A stretch of DNA of 32,686 nt from assembly GCF_018128025.1 (NCBI RefSeq), contig NZ_JAGSCS010000024.1, forward strand, positions 1 through 32,686. Reading direction: 5' to 3'. Shown one piece after another: positions 15,303 to 22,573 of the stretch (positions are counted from its first letter, which is position 1; each line of letters opens with the position of its first letter). This DNA is from Proteiniclasticum sediminis (GTDB lineage Bacteria; Bacillota; Clostridia; Clostridiales; Clostridiaceae). The notes beneath the pieces are model-generated. The model saw nothing but the letters and a program-made list of their open reading frames with translations, was not told the DNA's origin and searched no databases. A program made the position numbers and the translations under genes.

Positions 15303-16469
15303 TTAAAGGCTGGCTTTCAGCACCTGCCGAACCTCCTCCGGGGTGAGGACTTTATAGCCTCCATTGAGGATGAAGGTTCCCTGGACGATGCCATCCAGCA
15401 TATCTTCGGTGACCCCCAGTTCCGTGATGTTTAGTGCTACCCCCAGCTCTGTCATGTATCTTTCCAGGGCGTGGAGTCCTTCCAGGGCGATCTCCTCATC
15501 GGACTTTCCTTCCGGGCGGACATGCCACACTTCTTGAGCAAACCGCTTGAACTTGGGCAACCCATAGGGCAGAAGATATCGGTAATAAGCCAACGAGATG
15601 GCCGAGAGCGTCATGCCGTGGGTGGCATTGGTATAGCCTCCGATGGACTGTCCCATCATGTGGACCATCCAGTCCATGGACTTCCCCTTGCCGACCAAGG
15701 AGTTCAATGCCCAGGTAGCGGTCCACATGATGTTGCTGCGGGCTTCATAATTTTCCGGATCATTCAGGGCGATGCGGGTGCTGTGGATTAGGGATTTCAT
15801 CAGCCCCTCCATGAGGTAATCCGAGGTGTTGTCATCCTCTCCGGAGAAGTACTGCTCCAGAATATGGGAGAAGATATCAAAGAACCCCGCCACCATCTGC
15901 CTTCGGGGAATGGTGTAGGTGAGGACAGGATTTAGGACGGAGAACTTGGGGTAGACATTCTCCCCGAAGACGTGGCCAATTTTCAGCTTGGACTCTGGAT
16001 GGGTGATGACGGTACCGCCGTTCATCTCGGAACCGGTGCCCACCATGGTGAGAATACAGCCCACAGGGATGATGGGGTTATCCACATCGTCCATGCGCAG
16101 GAAGTACTTCGTCCAGGGGTCTTCACTGCAGTGGGCTGATACAGAAACGGCCTTGGCGTAATCGCAGACGGACCCTCCGCCCACGGCGAGGATGAGATCC
16201 ACCTGATGTTCCCGAGCTAGCCGGCTTCCTTCCAGGAGCTTCTCCACCGTGGGGTTGGGCATGACGCCGGGGTCCTCGATGACGGTTTTCCCTTCCTTTT
16301 TCAGGATGGCGAGGATTTCCTCATACAGTCCAGAGGCCTTGATGGAGCCTCCGCCATAGACGAGAAGAATGTTCTTTCCGTAGCGGGGAAGTTCCTGGTG
16401 AAGTCCCTCCAGGGCGTTCTCCCCGAAATAAAGAGCTGTGGGATTGGAATACTTAAAATTGCCGAGCAT
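15303..16469 (-). CDS. Iron-containing alcohol dehydrogenase (butanol dehydrogenase-like)
   Basis: Predicted 388-residue cytoplasmic NAD(P)H-dependent enzyme that interconverts alcohols and aldehydes. The N-terminal cofactor domain has GGGS motifs (LVYGGGSIKASG, AVGGGSVCDYAK). Metal ligands in the C-terminal domain are Asp198 and His202 (FFDIFSHILEQY), His270 (WMVHMMGQ) and His284 (NATHGMTL). It is most like the BdhA/YqhD group. The frame extends to 16580, but ATG 16469 is preceded by AGGAGGAACATT and begins the usual MLGNFKYSNPT opening. Its promoter at 16598-16628 has the 19-bp spacer and palindrome typical of MerR-activated genes and faces a divergent AdhR-like gene. A role in aldehyde removal is therefore likely. 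Confidence 0.92.
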   Translation of the reverse strand: MLGNFKYSNPTALYFGENALEGLHQELPRYGKNILLVYGGGSIKASGLYEEILAILKKEGKTVIEDPGVMPNPTVEKLLEGSRLAREHQVDLILAVGGGSVCDYAKAVSVSAHCSEDPWTKYFLRMDDVDNPIIPVGCILTMVGTGSEMNGGTVITHPESKLKIGHVFGENVYPKFSVLNPVLTYTIPRRQMVAGFFDIFSHILEQYFSGEDDNTSDYLMEGLMKSLIHSTRIALNDPENYEARSNIMWTATWALNSLVGKGKSMDWMVHMMGQSIGGYTNATHGMTLSAISLAYYRYLLPYGLPKFKRFAQEVWHVRPEGKSDEEIALEGLHALERYMTELGVALNITELGVTEDMLDGIVQGTFILNGGYKVLTPEEVRQVLKASL

Positions 16470-16597
16470 AATGTTCCTCCTGATGAGATGTATTTCGCCT
16501 CCGAATCCAAGATTTTGGTGTCTTGAAGCCGGATAAAAGCTCCGCGAAGTGTCCTTCTTCAAGATCTTTACCTCGGGCATGCTTCTGTGCTAAACTG

Positions 16598-16628
16598 AGC
16601 TTAACACCTGGAGTTAACTCCAAGTCAA
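16598..16628 (-). promoter_or_regulatory. MerR-type promoter and operator of the alcohol dehydrogenase gene
   Basis: On the minus strand TTGACT (16628-16623) and TAAGCT (16603-16598) are 19 bp apart, the long spacer typical of MerR-controlled promoters. The spacer contains the perfect palindrome TGGAGTTAACTCCA (16609-16622), which looks like the operators of AdhR/NmlR-type regulators. Confidence 0.75.
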
Positions 16629-16662
16629 GGGATACGATAAAATAATCTCGAGGAGGTTGATT

Positions 16663-17076
16663 ATGACCATTGCGGAAGTATCCAAAGAATTTGATCTCAC
16701 CCCGGACACCCTCCGGTACTACGAAAAAGTAGGCCTCATCCCCCGGGTCCACCGAACAGCAGGCGGTATCCGAAACTACACGGATTACGACTGCGGCTGG
16801 ATTGACTTCATCAAGTGCATGCGAAACTCCGGGGTCCAAGTGGAAGCTTTAGTCGCCTATGTCCGCCTCTATGAAGAAGGTGAATCCACGGCGGAGGAGC
16901 GAAAGAATATCCTCATCGCCGAGCGAAACCGCATTGCTGCTCAGGTGGAGGAGATGCAGAGGACCCTCGACCGCTTGAACCTGAAAATCGACCGCTACGA
17001 AAAAGTGATTCTCCCTGTGGAGAAGGAACTGGCCTACGCTAAACGAGAACTGGACCCCCTGGAGGCATCCGTCTAA
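16663..17076 (+). CDS. MerR family regulator, AdhR/NmlR-like
   Basis: Predicted 137-residue regulator. Residues 1-70 form the MerR winged helix (AEVSKEFDLTPDTLRYYEKVGLI, GGIRNYTDYD, IDFIKCMRNSG), followed by a coiled-coil dimer helix (about 75-120). A cysteine falls at residue 52 (FIKCMRN), the position of the aldehyde-reactive Cys52 in Bacillus subtilis AdhR; Cys44 is a second one. ATG 16663 is chosen over TTG 16657 because AGGAGG (16651-16656) sits 6 bases before it. It is divergent from the alcohol dehydrogenase gene, whose promoter has a matching palindrome, so it probably activates that gene in response to aldehydes. This role is inferred from the family. Confidence 0.9.
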   Translation: MTIAEVSKEFDLTPDTLRYYEKVGLIPRVHRTAGGIRNYTDYDCGWIDFIKCMRNSGVQVEALVAYVRLYEEGESTAEERKNILIAERNRIAAQVEEMQRTLDRLNLKIDRYEKVILPVEKELAYAKRELDPLEASV

Positions 17077-17080
17077 GGTG

Positions 17081-17115
17081 AAGGAGCCAGCTGCAAACCC
17101 TGCAGCTGGCTCCTT
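17081..17115. terminator. Bidirectional terminator
   Basis: AAGGAGCCAGCTGCA pairs perfectly with TGCAGCTGGCTCCTT (15 bp, 5-base loop), between the convergent MerR and leucine-rich-repeat genes. Confidence 0.85.
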
Positions 17116-17165
17116 CCTTTTCATGGAGACCAATAAGCCTCTCTTTTTCTTATACGAAAGCTTGT

Positions 17166-18125
17166 TTAGAATTCCAGGTTGGCAATGTGGTCGAGAAGCT
17201 CAATGTTCGTCACCGGATTTCCCGTGAGGGCCAGCCGTTCAAAGGCGGTGAAATCCTTCAGCGGGGAAACATCCTCGATCTGATTGTTGATGAGCTCCAC
17301 GGTCTTCAGGTTGGTGAGCCCCTGGAGTACGGTAATGTCTTTAATGGTATTATTGTAGAATCCGATTTCCGTCAGGTTCTTCAGTTCTGCCAAGGGGGTG
17401 ATGTCGGCGATCTGGTTGTCGTAGGCGGTGAGTTCCTCCAGCTTCAGCAGTCCCGCCAACGCCTGGAGATCCGAAATCTGATTGAAGTTCAGGGAAAGAT
17501 ACTTCAGCTCCGGAAGTTCCTTTAGGATCGAGATGTCGCCGATATCATTGGTGTTGAGGTTCAGCGACACCAGCCCGGGAACCTTTTGGAGGAATCCGAG
17601 ATCCGTGAGCTGGCTTTGGGTGATGGTGAGCTGGCCAAGCTTTAAATCTTCTGGAATGGTGCTGTAATCCACTCCGGGCTGCAGGGTCACATGAAGGGCG
17701 GTGAGATCAGGAAAATACTGAAGATCCTCCAGGGACTTCATGGTGCCGTAGCCGGTGTATTTTTGTCCCTCATACTCAAACGTATCCTTTTCATACAGGA
17801 TGATGCTCTTGGACGGTCTCCCCTTTCCGGAGAGGAACATAAACTTGTCCGCAGCAATGCGAACCCCAGAAATACCCGCCAAATCCGCTGGGTAGATTTC
17901 TTCTTTTCCCAGTTCAGCCTTCAACAGCTCTTCAAAAACCGGATCAGCAAACTTCAGGGCTTCTTTATCCCCGGGATCCTGATTCCCCACAGTTCCCGGA
18001 TCCTTGGGACTTTCTGGATCCTTCGCACACTTCACGGCAAACAGCAGGATGAACACCAATAGTAACAGCAGCAAGACCAAAAGAGCACCTTTCTTCTTTT
18101 TCACACACATTCCCCCGTATTCCAT
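17166..18125 (-). CDS. Membrane-anchored leucine-rich-repeat protein
   Basis: Predicted 319-residue surface protein. A basic start (KKKKG) is followed by one hydrophobic helix (about 14-32), a proline-rich linker, and then about seven internalin-type 22-residue repeats (about 140-310) with the pattern LxxLxLxxNxIxDIxxL, for example LVSLNLNTNDIGDISILKEL. Such repeats usually bind proteins or glycans outside the cell. FAVKC near residue 33 is not a proper lipobox. The start is uncertain: ATG 18125 has no ribosome binding site, while GTG 18104 has GGGGG 7 bases upstream and would remove 7 residues. No neighbour explains its role. Confidence 0.8.
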   Translation of the reverse strand: MEYGGMCVKKKKGALLVLLLLLLVFILLFAVKCAKDPESPKDPGTVGNQDPGDKEALKFADPVFEELLKAELGKEEIYPADLAGISGVRIAADKFMFLSGKGRPSKSIILYEKDTFEYEGQKYTGYGTMKSLEDLQYFPDLTALHVTLQPGVDYSTIPEDLKLGQLTITQSQLTDLGFLQKVPGLVSLNLNTNDIGDISILKELPELKYLSLNFNQISDLQALAGLLKLEELTAYDNQIADITPLAELKNLTEIGFYNNTIKDITVLQGLTNLKTVELINNQIEDVSPLKDFTAFERLALTGNPVTNIELLDHIANLEF

Positions 18126-18329
18126 ATTTTTGTCATAATTTTATCATGGCACCTTAATATCATCAACAAAAAACACCCATGCTTATTAAGTGTGCATCAC
18201 ATTTCCACCCCCGCAGCGGAAATCGTCAAATCTTTCTTCTTTCTGATATCGTGCCACCCAGGTATCATGTATACTGTTCAAAACATGGTATCTTTTAGCT
18301 CAACCTATCCGCAAGAATTGTGGTACTGA

Positions 18330-18362
18330 AAAGGTCCTGCTGCAGCATGCAGCAGGACCTTT
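18330..18362. terminator. Terminator of the CPBP gene
   Basis: AAAGGTCCTGCTGC and GCAGCAGGACCTTT form a 14-bp perfect stem with a 5-base loop. It follows the minus-strand CPBP gene and can work in both directions. The remaining ~200 bases up to 18125 show no gene. Confidence 0.85.
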
Positions 18363-18388
18363 CGAACATTCTTTGTGGAAATCTATCC

Positions 18389-19100
18389 CTAACCATTTCG
18401 CATGAAGAGGAAAAACAGGATGACTACATCTTGCGCAAAGTGGATTGCCCAAGCCCAAAAGAATCCCTTGGTCTCATTGATGGACTTTGCCAGAAACCAG
18501 CCGATAAAGCCGGCCATGAGTGCTCCCGCTATGCCGCTGGGGGCAATCCCAAAGTAGTGGATCCCGCCAAATACCAGAGCGGACAGGAACTCAGAAACCC
18601 GGGGACTTCCCTGATCATTCGCCACAATGGTGGTATAGGAAAGCCTAAAGATCACTTCTTCAGTAAAAGAGTTCATGAGGGCCATGAGAAGGATGAGGGG
18701 AATCTCCGGAAAGAACCGTAAGGTCAGCCCTCCTGAAGATACGGTTTATATACACCACCAGTCCCGTGACCAGGGTGATGATCCCCCCAAGGGTAAGTCC
18801 TATGGTTTTCCACCCTTCATTCGCCTTCGGCTTTAGCCCAATGAGGGGCACCGGTTGTACAACCCCATCTCTATGTTTTAAGTTCAGGTAGCCTAAGCGA
18901 AGCCGAGGAGCCAATCCATAAAGGATGCCGAGGAACGCGAGACTAAGGAGGATCGTGGAAAGTTCATAGTTCACATAGAAATTCAGAATCTCCTTGTCAA
19001 AGTATTGGATGTGGAACAAGGGGGACTCCATAAAGCGGAATAAAAGCGCGGTGGCGAGGAAGGAAAGTAGAACGACCAGGGCGGTTCTCCAATATTTCAT
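18389..19100 (-). pseudogene. CPBP (CAAX-type) membrane protease gene with frameshift
   Basis: Two overlapping frames together encode one protein of about 236 residues. The first (19100 down to about 18738) has an N-terminal membrane helix and two more helices, ending in VTGLVVYINRI. It then runs out of frame to a stop at 18660. Removing one base near 18735-18740 gives SGGLTLRFFPEIPLILLMAL, joining to the second frame (to 18389), which carries the CPBP glutamate motif TEEVIFR, the FGGIHYFG histidine motif, and IHFAQDVV. CPBP proteins are membrane metalloproteases or related scaffolds, often linked to bacteriocin immunity. As sequenced the gene is broken; a one-base sequencing error would look the same. 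It follows chrA by 55 bases. Confidence 0.88.
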
Positions 19101-19155
19101 GACTCAACATCCTTTACCGTTAATAATGCATTAATCCAATACCAGTTTCTTTCAG

Positions 19156-20328
19156 TTATAAAACAAACCCCAGAATGGCCGCCGCAAGAACAATAAGAGG
19201 AGCCGGTACCTTCTTCGAGAGCAGGAGAAATGTGCTGATCCCCACCACCAGATAGACCACAAAGTCCATGGGCAGTTTCACCGTCTGGGTGATGGCGGTC
19301 ATGGCGATGATACTCGCTGCCGTCACGGTGACACCGCGGAGGAAGTGCTTCATGAGTCCATTCTTCCGCATGGACTTCCAGAGGGGGAACATGAAGTACA
19401 CCAAGAGGGTCCCCGGCAGGAAGATGCTTAAGCCCCCCACGATTCCGGCAAAGAAAGAGAAACCGGATCCGGCAAAGGATCGGGAGGACACAAAGGCCGC
19501 AAAGCTAAATAGAGGTCCAGGAACAGCCTGGTCAATGGCATAGCCGGAGAGGAAGTCCTTGAGGGAAATGAGGGACTGGGACTCCACCAGATCTTGGATC
19601 ATCAGGGGGATAACGATCTGTCCCCCGCCAATGACGGAGTAGCCATAACGATAGAACGAAGTGTACAAGGTAACAAAAGGTGTACTTATCCACGATCGAA
19701 GGCCTTCATTGAAGAGAGCCAGACCAATGACTAGGGCAAGGATCAGCCATCGGGGCTTGATCGTACTTTTCTCTTTTGCCTTTTCCTTCAAATGGGGAGC
19801 AAAATAGATGATTCCACCCGTCGCGAGCAGAACGGGAACCACCCACATGGAGTAGCCCACAAATAGGAGACTGAGGATGAGCATCCCCGCAAAAAGAATC
19901 CAGTCCTTTTTCTCCTTCAAAACCTTCCGGATCAAGGATAATGCTGCATAGAGAATAAAAGCAACGGCCACCGCTGGCAAGTAGGTCAGGATGGGTTTCC
20001 AGCCGTCGTTGGTGTCAATCTGAGTAAAGAATACCCCAAAAAGCGTCATAATGACAATGGCGGGCATGGCCCACACCAGGAAGGTCAGGATGGCCAATAC
20101 AGGTCCTCCCACGTGATAACCAATGGCCGTGATGGTCTGGGTGCTGGAAGGTCCGGGGACAAGGGCATAAAGGCCGATCATCTCCGTCAGTTCTTCCGTG
20201 GTCAAATATTTCTTCTTTTCCACCAGGATGGATTCAAAGACTCCGTAGTGAGCCTCCGGCCCCCCATAGGATCCCAGAGAACAGACAAACACATCCTTGA
20301 GAAAGGTGCTCCATTTTCGATTTTCCAT
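19156..20328 (-). CDS. chrA: Chromate transporter family protein (ChrA, two-domain)
   Basis: Predicted 390-residue membrane protein made of two homologous CHR halves. Each half has the family signature: FVCSLGSYGGPEAHYG with LYALVPGPSSTQT in the first, and FYRYGYSVIGGGQIVIP with YAIDQAVPGPLFSFA in the second. Fused two-domain CHR proteins export chromate, probably as a sulfate analogue, although physiological substrates in anaerobes may differ. AAGGAGGCGCAAT precedes the ATG. It follows the padR gene by 50 bases in what is clearly one operon, and PadR-ChrA pairs occur in other bacteria. Confidence 0.93.
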   Translation of the reverse strand: MENRKWSTFLKDVFVCSLGSYGGPEAHYGVFESILVEKKKYLTTEELTEMIGLYALVPGPSSTQTITAIGYHVGGPVLAILTFLVWAMPAIVIMTLFGVFFTQIDTNDGWKPILTYLPAVAVAFILYAALSLIRKVLKEKKDWILFAGMLILSLLFVGYSMWVVPVLLATGGIIYFAPHLKEKAKEKSTIKPRWLILALVIGLALFNEGLRSWISTPFVTLYTSFYRYGYSVIGGGQIVIPLMIQDLVESQSLISLKDFLSGYAIDQAVPGPLFSFAAFVSSRSFAGSGFSFFAGIVGGLSIFLPGTLLVYFMFPLWKSMRKNGLMKHFLRGVTVTAASIIAMTAITQTVKLPMDFVVYLVVGISTFLLLSKKVPAPLIVLAAAILGFVL

Positions 20329-20378
20329 ATTGCGCCTCCTTCTAGAGCTTTAAAATTTCGCCGCTGGCGAGTTTAGTT

Positions 20379-20687
20379 TTAGTCTTTCATTTCCTTGAAC
20401 AGTTCATAGGCTTTTTCCCGGGCTTCCTCCAGGACTTCTTCCCCATGGACCGTGGTGCGGTAGTACTTCCGGATCTTTCCTTCGACATTTTCTTCAACGG
20501 AAACCAAAAGTCCATCCTTTTCCATACCGTTGAGAATGGGGTAAAGTGTACCTGCGCTGATCCTATAACCATGGCGCCGAAGCTCCTCAATCATCCAAAG
20601 GCCATAAATCGGCTTATGCTTTGCATGGTGCAGCACGTGGATACTGATGAATCCCAAGAACAATTTCCGTACAACCTTTTCCGGCAT
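20379..20687 (-). CDS. PadR family transcriptional regulator
   Basis: Predicted 102-residue repressor with the PadR winged helix: HHAKHKPIYGLWMIEEL, then YRISAGTLYPILNGMEKDGLL, and a YYRTTVHGEEVLEEA wing and helix. Length corresponds to the short PadR-s2 type, which dimerises through its C-terminal helix. It is the first gene of the padR-chrA operon. Its promoter (20747-20776) is followed by three 13-bp repeats that overlap the -10 and the expected start of transcription, so autorepression relieved by an oxyanion or other ligand is a reasonable inference. Confidence 0.92.
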   Translation of the reverse strand: MPEKVVRKLFLGFISIHVLHHAKHKPIYGLWMIEELRRHGYRISAGTLYPILNGMEKDGLLVSVEENVEGKIRKYYRTTVHGEEVLEEAREKAYELFKEMKD

Positions 20688-20710
20688 TTAAATCCCCTTC
20701 TTATCTAGAA

Positions 20711-20749
20711 TTTCGTTTTCAGCTTTCGTTATCGGATTTCGATTTCAAT
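20711..20749. repeat. Three tandem 13-bp operator-like repeats
   Basis: TTTCG recurs at 20711, 20724 and 20737, exactly 13 bases apart, within units TTTCGTTTTCAGC, TTTCGTTATCGGA and TTTCGATTTCAAT. The array covers the expected transcription start and touches the -10 hexamer of the padR promoter, as an operator would. Confidence 0.7.
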
Positions 20750-20776
20750 ATACCATGGTTTGTGATTTTCTGTCAA
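20747..20776 (-). promoter_or_regulatory. Promoter of padR-chrA
   Basis: On the minus strand TTGACA (20776-20771) and TATATT (20752-20747) are separated by 18 bases, followed by the repeat array and then the padR gene about 55 bases on. The -35 is a perfect consensus. Confidence 0.8.
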
Positions 20777-20845
20777 TTTCAGGAAGGTTAACTTCAGGTT
20801 AAGGATTTTCAGTCTACCTGGAGCTGGATTTTTGAGCAACACAAA

Positions 20846-20872
20846 GGATCAGCTGCCCAGCGCAGCTGATCC
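20846..20872 (-). terminator. Terminator of the 24-residue ORF
   Basis: GGATCAGCTGC and GCAGCTGATCC form a perfect 11-bp stem with a 5-base loop, followed on the minus strand by TTTGTGTT. It closes the transcription unit that contains the small ORF. Confidence 0.75.
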
Positions 20873-20893
20873 CTTATGTGGAAAATCTTTCCC

Positions 20894-20968
20894 TTATTTT
20901 TTTATCTTCAGCAGCTGGGCCAGCACCATAAATGGAAGCAGAATGATCCAAAGTAGCAGTTGCAACAT
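20894..20968 (-). CDS. Small hydrophobic membrane protein, 24 residues
   Basis: A short ORF starts with MLQLLLWIILLPF and ends with QLLKIKK. It is one hydrophobic helix with a basic tail, the shape of a single-pass small membrane protein. GGAGAGGAGAGGGAAGG lies just before the ATG, and a good terminator follows its stop by 22 bases, so it looks like a real gene although it is too short for normal gene finders. It is separated from padR-chrA by that terminator. Upstream is about 300 bases of leader without a gene. Possible roles include a regulatory small protein or a type I toxin; nothing in the sequence decides this. Confidence 0.55.
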   Translation of the reverse strand: MLQLLLWIILLPFMVLAQLLKIKK

Positions 20969-21273
20969 CCTTCCCTCTCCTCTCCCCTATTTTCTATTTA
21001 TTAATGCAGAGCTTTGTCCCATGTCCATTTATCCCTGGGACGAATCCCCTAAGCCTGCATCCATTAAGCTTAACCTAGCAGAAGCCCTGTCCCATAAAAA
21101 GGACAGTTTGCGAATATCTAACCTGATCTCCTCTCTACCATCAAGACTTAGATTCTTTTCTCTTGTTACAAGGTGTCCAACCACCGTCGCCTGCCACCGG
21201 GAAATGGATCACAAGTTTCCACTAGGCTACTTTCAAGTTATGGACGATTCATCTTTGATCTCTGACTAAGCAA
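20969..21273 (-). ncRNA. Candidate structured leader RNA or unidentified element
   Basis: No convincing protein gene was found in these 305 bases. On the minus strand several short hairpins occur: CTGTCC/GGACAG (21087-21106), GGGA-TTCG-TCCC (21037-21048), GTCCC/GGGAC (21016-21041, exclusive with the previous one), CTTG/CAAG (21162-21172) and GGTG/CACC (21172-21185). The segment ATGGGACA followed by GCT(T)CTGC occurs twice, about 80 bases apart. TGGACA and TAATAA near 21027 and 21002, 18 bp apart, could be a promoter close to the small ORF. The region could be a leader RNA, a small RNA, or a worn-out mobile element. Confidence 0.3.
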
Positions 21274-21303
21274 AAGCAGGTATTTCATGCGAAATACCTG
21301 CTT
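21274..21303. terminator. Terminator of the aminotransferase gene
   Basis: AAGCAGGTATTTC and GAAATACCTGCTT form a perfect 13-bp stem with a 4-base loop. On the minus strand TTTT follows closely; on the plus strand ATGTATTTTT follows. Confidence 0.85.
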
Positions 21304-21344
21304 ATGTATTTTTGTCCTTTACGACTTTCTTTCAGTTCTTCCGC

Positions 21345-22490
21345 TTAATGGACAAAGAAACTCAAAACACCCTCGCAGACCTGATCCACATCCCTCTCGT
21401 GAAGTCCCATGTGCAGAGGAAGCCTTAGGATCCTGCCTGCAACGCTCATGGTCATGGGCATGTCCCCATCGTACCTTCCAGAGCTTTCTCCGATGACCGT
21501 ATCGTGGAGGGGCTCATAGTGGGTAAAGGCTTCAATTCTCCGTTCATGAAGATAAGCCTTGAGGCTTTCCCTTTCTTTCTGATCCTTCAAAAGAAGATAG
21601 AAGATGTGTCCATTGATTTGGGCATTTGGAGGTACCTTACAGAGAGCAAACTTTCCTTCTGTTTCCAGTAGGTGAAGCTGCGAATGATACCGGTGCCAAA
21701 GTTCACACCTTCGGTCCGTGACTAGCCCCAAGTTTTCCAGGGACGCTTCCAAGTATGCCATGGAATGAACCGGCATCGTATACTCTCCCCCCAGTCTCTT
21801 CCATCGGTAGGCATTTACCCTACCCTCCCGGAAAGCTGTACGGTCGGTACCTTGAGCGATAACTTCCTCAATGACATTCCTCTTCTCCTCATTTTCCACC
21901 AAGAGACAACCTCCCCATCCAGCAGCGGTGATATTCTTAGAGCTGTGAAAACTCAGAGCACCCATGGATCCAAAGGTTCCCAGCGGCTTCCCCTCGTATC
22001 CTGCCCCGATACAGTGTGCTGCATCTTCGAGAAGAACAGCACCATAGCTTGCAGCTAGATTGCTCAACGCATGAAGGTCTGCCGTAACTCCACCATAGTG
22101 AATGGGCACAATGGCTCTTGTCCTGCCATTGATGACCCTTTCAACGGATTTGGGATCCAAGTTGCAGGTATCGGGTTCGATATCCGCAAAGACTAAGGTT
22201 GCCCCAACCCGAAGAAATGCATTCGCAGTGGCAGGATAGGTAAAGGAGGGTATGATGATTTCATCACCTGGTTGAATGTTCATGGCCAGTGCCATAATCT
22301 CCAGGGCTGCAGTACCTGACTGCATAAAGAATGGAACTCCAGAGTCTTTGTACAGATCCAGGGATAGAAATCTCTTTGTCAGTTGCTCTAGAACTGTTTC
22401 CGGTTCGAAAAGATGGTTCCTCGTCATCTTTTCCGCTTTTTTGAAAATATCTTCATTTCCATAGGGTTCATTGAACCTGATCCATTCCAT
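21345..22490 (-). CDS. DegT/DnrJ/EryC1 family (WecE-like) PLP aminotransferase
   Basis: Predicted 381-residue cytoplasmic enzyme that would aminate a nucleotide-linked keto-sugar for surface glycan synthesis. Typical segments are SGTAALEIMALAM, GDEIIIPSFTYPATANAF, VPIHYGGVTADL, LEDAAHCIGA, and the PLP-lysine region FHSSKNITAAGWGG. The closest resemblance is to WecE/RffA (dTDP-4-keto-6-deoxyglucose transaminase). The frame extends to 22505, but ATG 22490 is preferred because GGAGG lies 8 bases before it, while the upstream ATG lacks a site. It follows the rhodanese gene but is separated from it by a strong hairpin. No sugar-nucleotide genes are adjacent, so its pathway is not defined. Confidence 0.88.
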   Translation of the reverse strand: MEWIRFNEPYGNEDIFKKAEKMTRNHLFEPETVLEQLTKRFLSLDLYKDSGVPFFMQSGTAALEIMALAMNIQPGDEIIIPSFTYPATANAFLRVGATLVFADIEPDTCNLDPKSVERVINGRTRAIVPIHYGGVTADLHALSNLAASYGAVLLEDAAHCIGAGYEGKPLGTFGSMGALSFHSSKNITAAGWGGCLLVENEEKRNVIEEVIAQGTDRTAFREGRVNAYRWKRLGGEYTMPVHSMAYLEASLENLGLVTDRRCELWHRYHSQLHLLETEGKFALCKVPPNAQINGHIFYLLLKDQKERESLKAYLHERRIEAFTHYEPLHDTVIGESSGRYDGDMPMTMSVAGRILRLPLHMGLHERDVDQVCEGVLSFFVH

Positions 22491-22518
22491 CGGGAACGCC
22501 TCCATGTGGCAAAAGTAA

Positions 22519-22551
22519 GTGCCTTTTCATGATTTTATCACGAAAAGGCAC
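22519..22551 (-). terminator. Terminator of the rhodanese operon
   Basis: A 15-bp stem starting GTGCCTTTTC and closing GAAAAGGCAC around a 3-base loop follows the rhodanese gene; TTACTTTT comes after it on the minus strand. Confidence 0.75.
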
Positions 22552-22573
22552 CTTGTTTCTTAAAATACTGGGA

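Noticed and set aside
18020-18035. A lipobox in the leucine-rich-repeat protein (FAVKC)
   Set aside because: Lysine directly before the cysteine does not fit a lipobox, so an uncleaved membrane anchor is more likely.
20832-21269. A 145-codon plus-strand ORF over the gene-free region
   Set aside because: No ribosome binding site, unlikely composition, no recognisable domain, and it runs antisense through a terminator hairpin and the small ORF.
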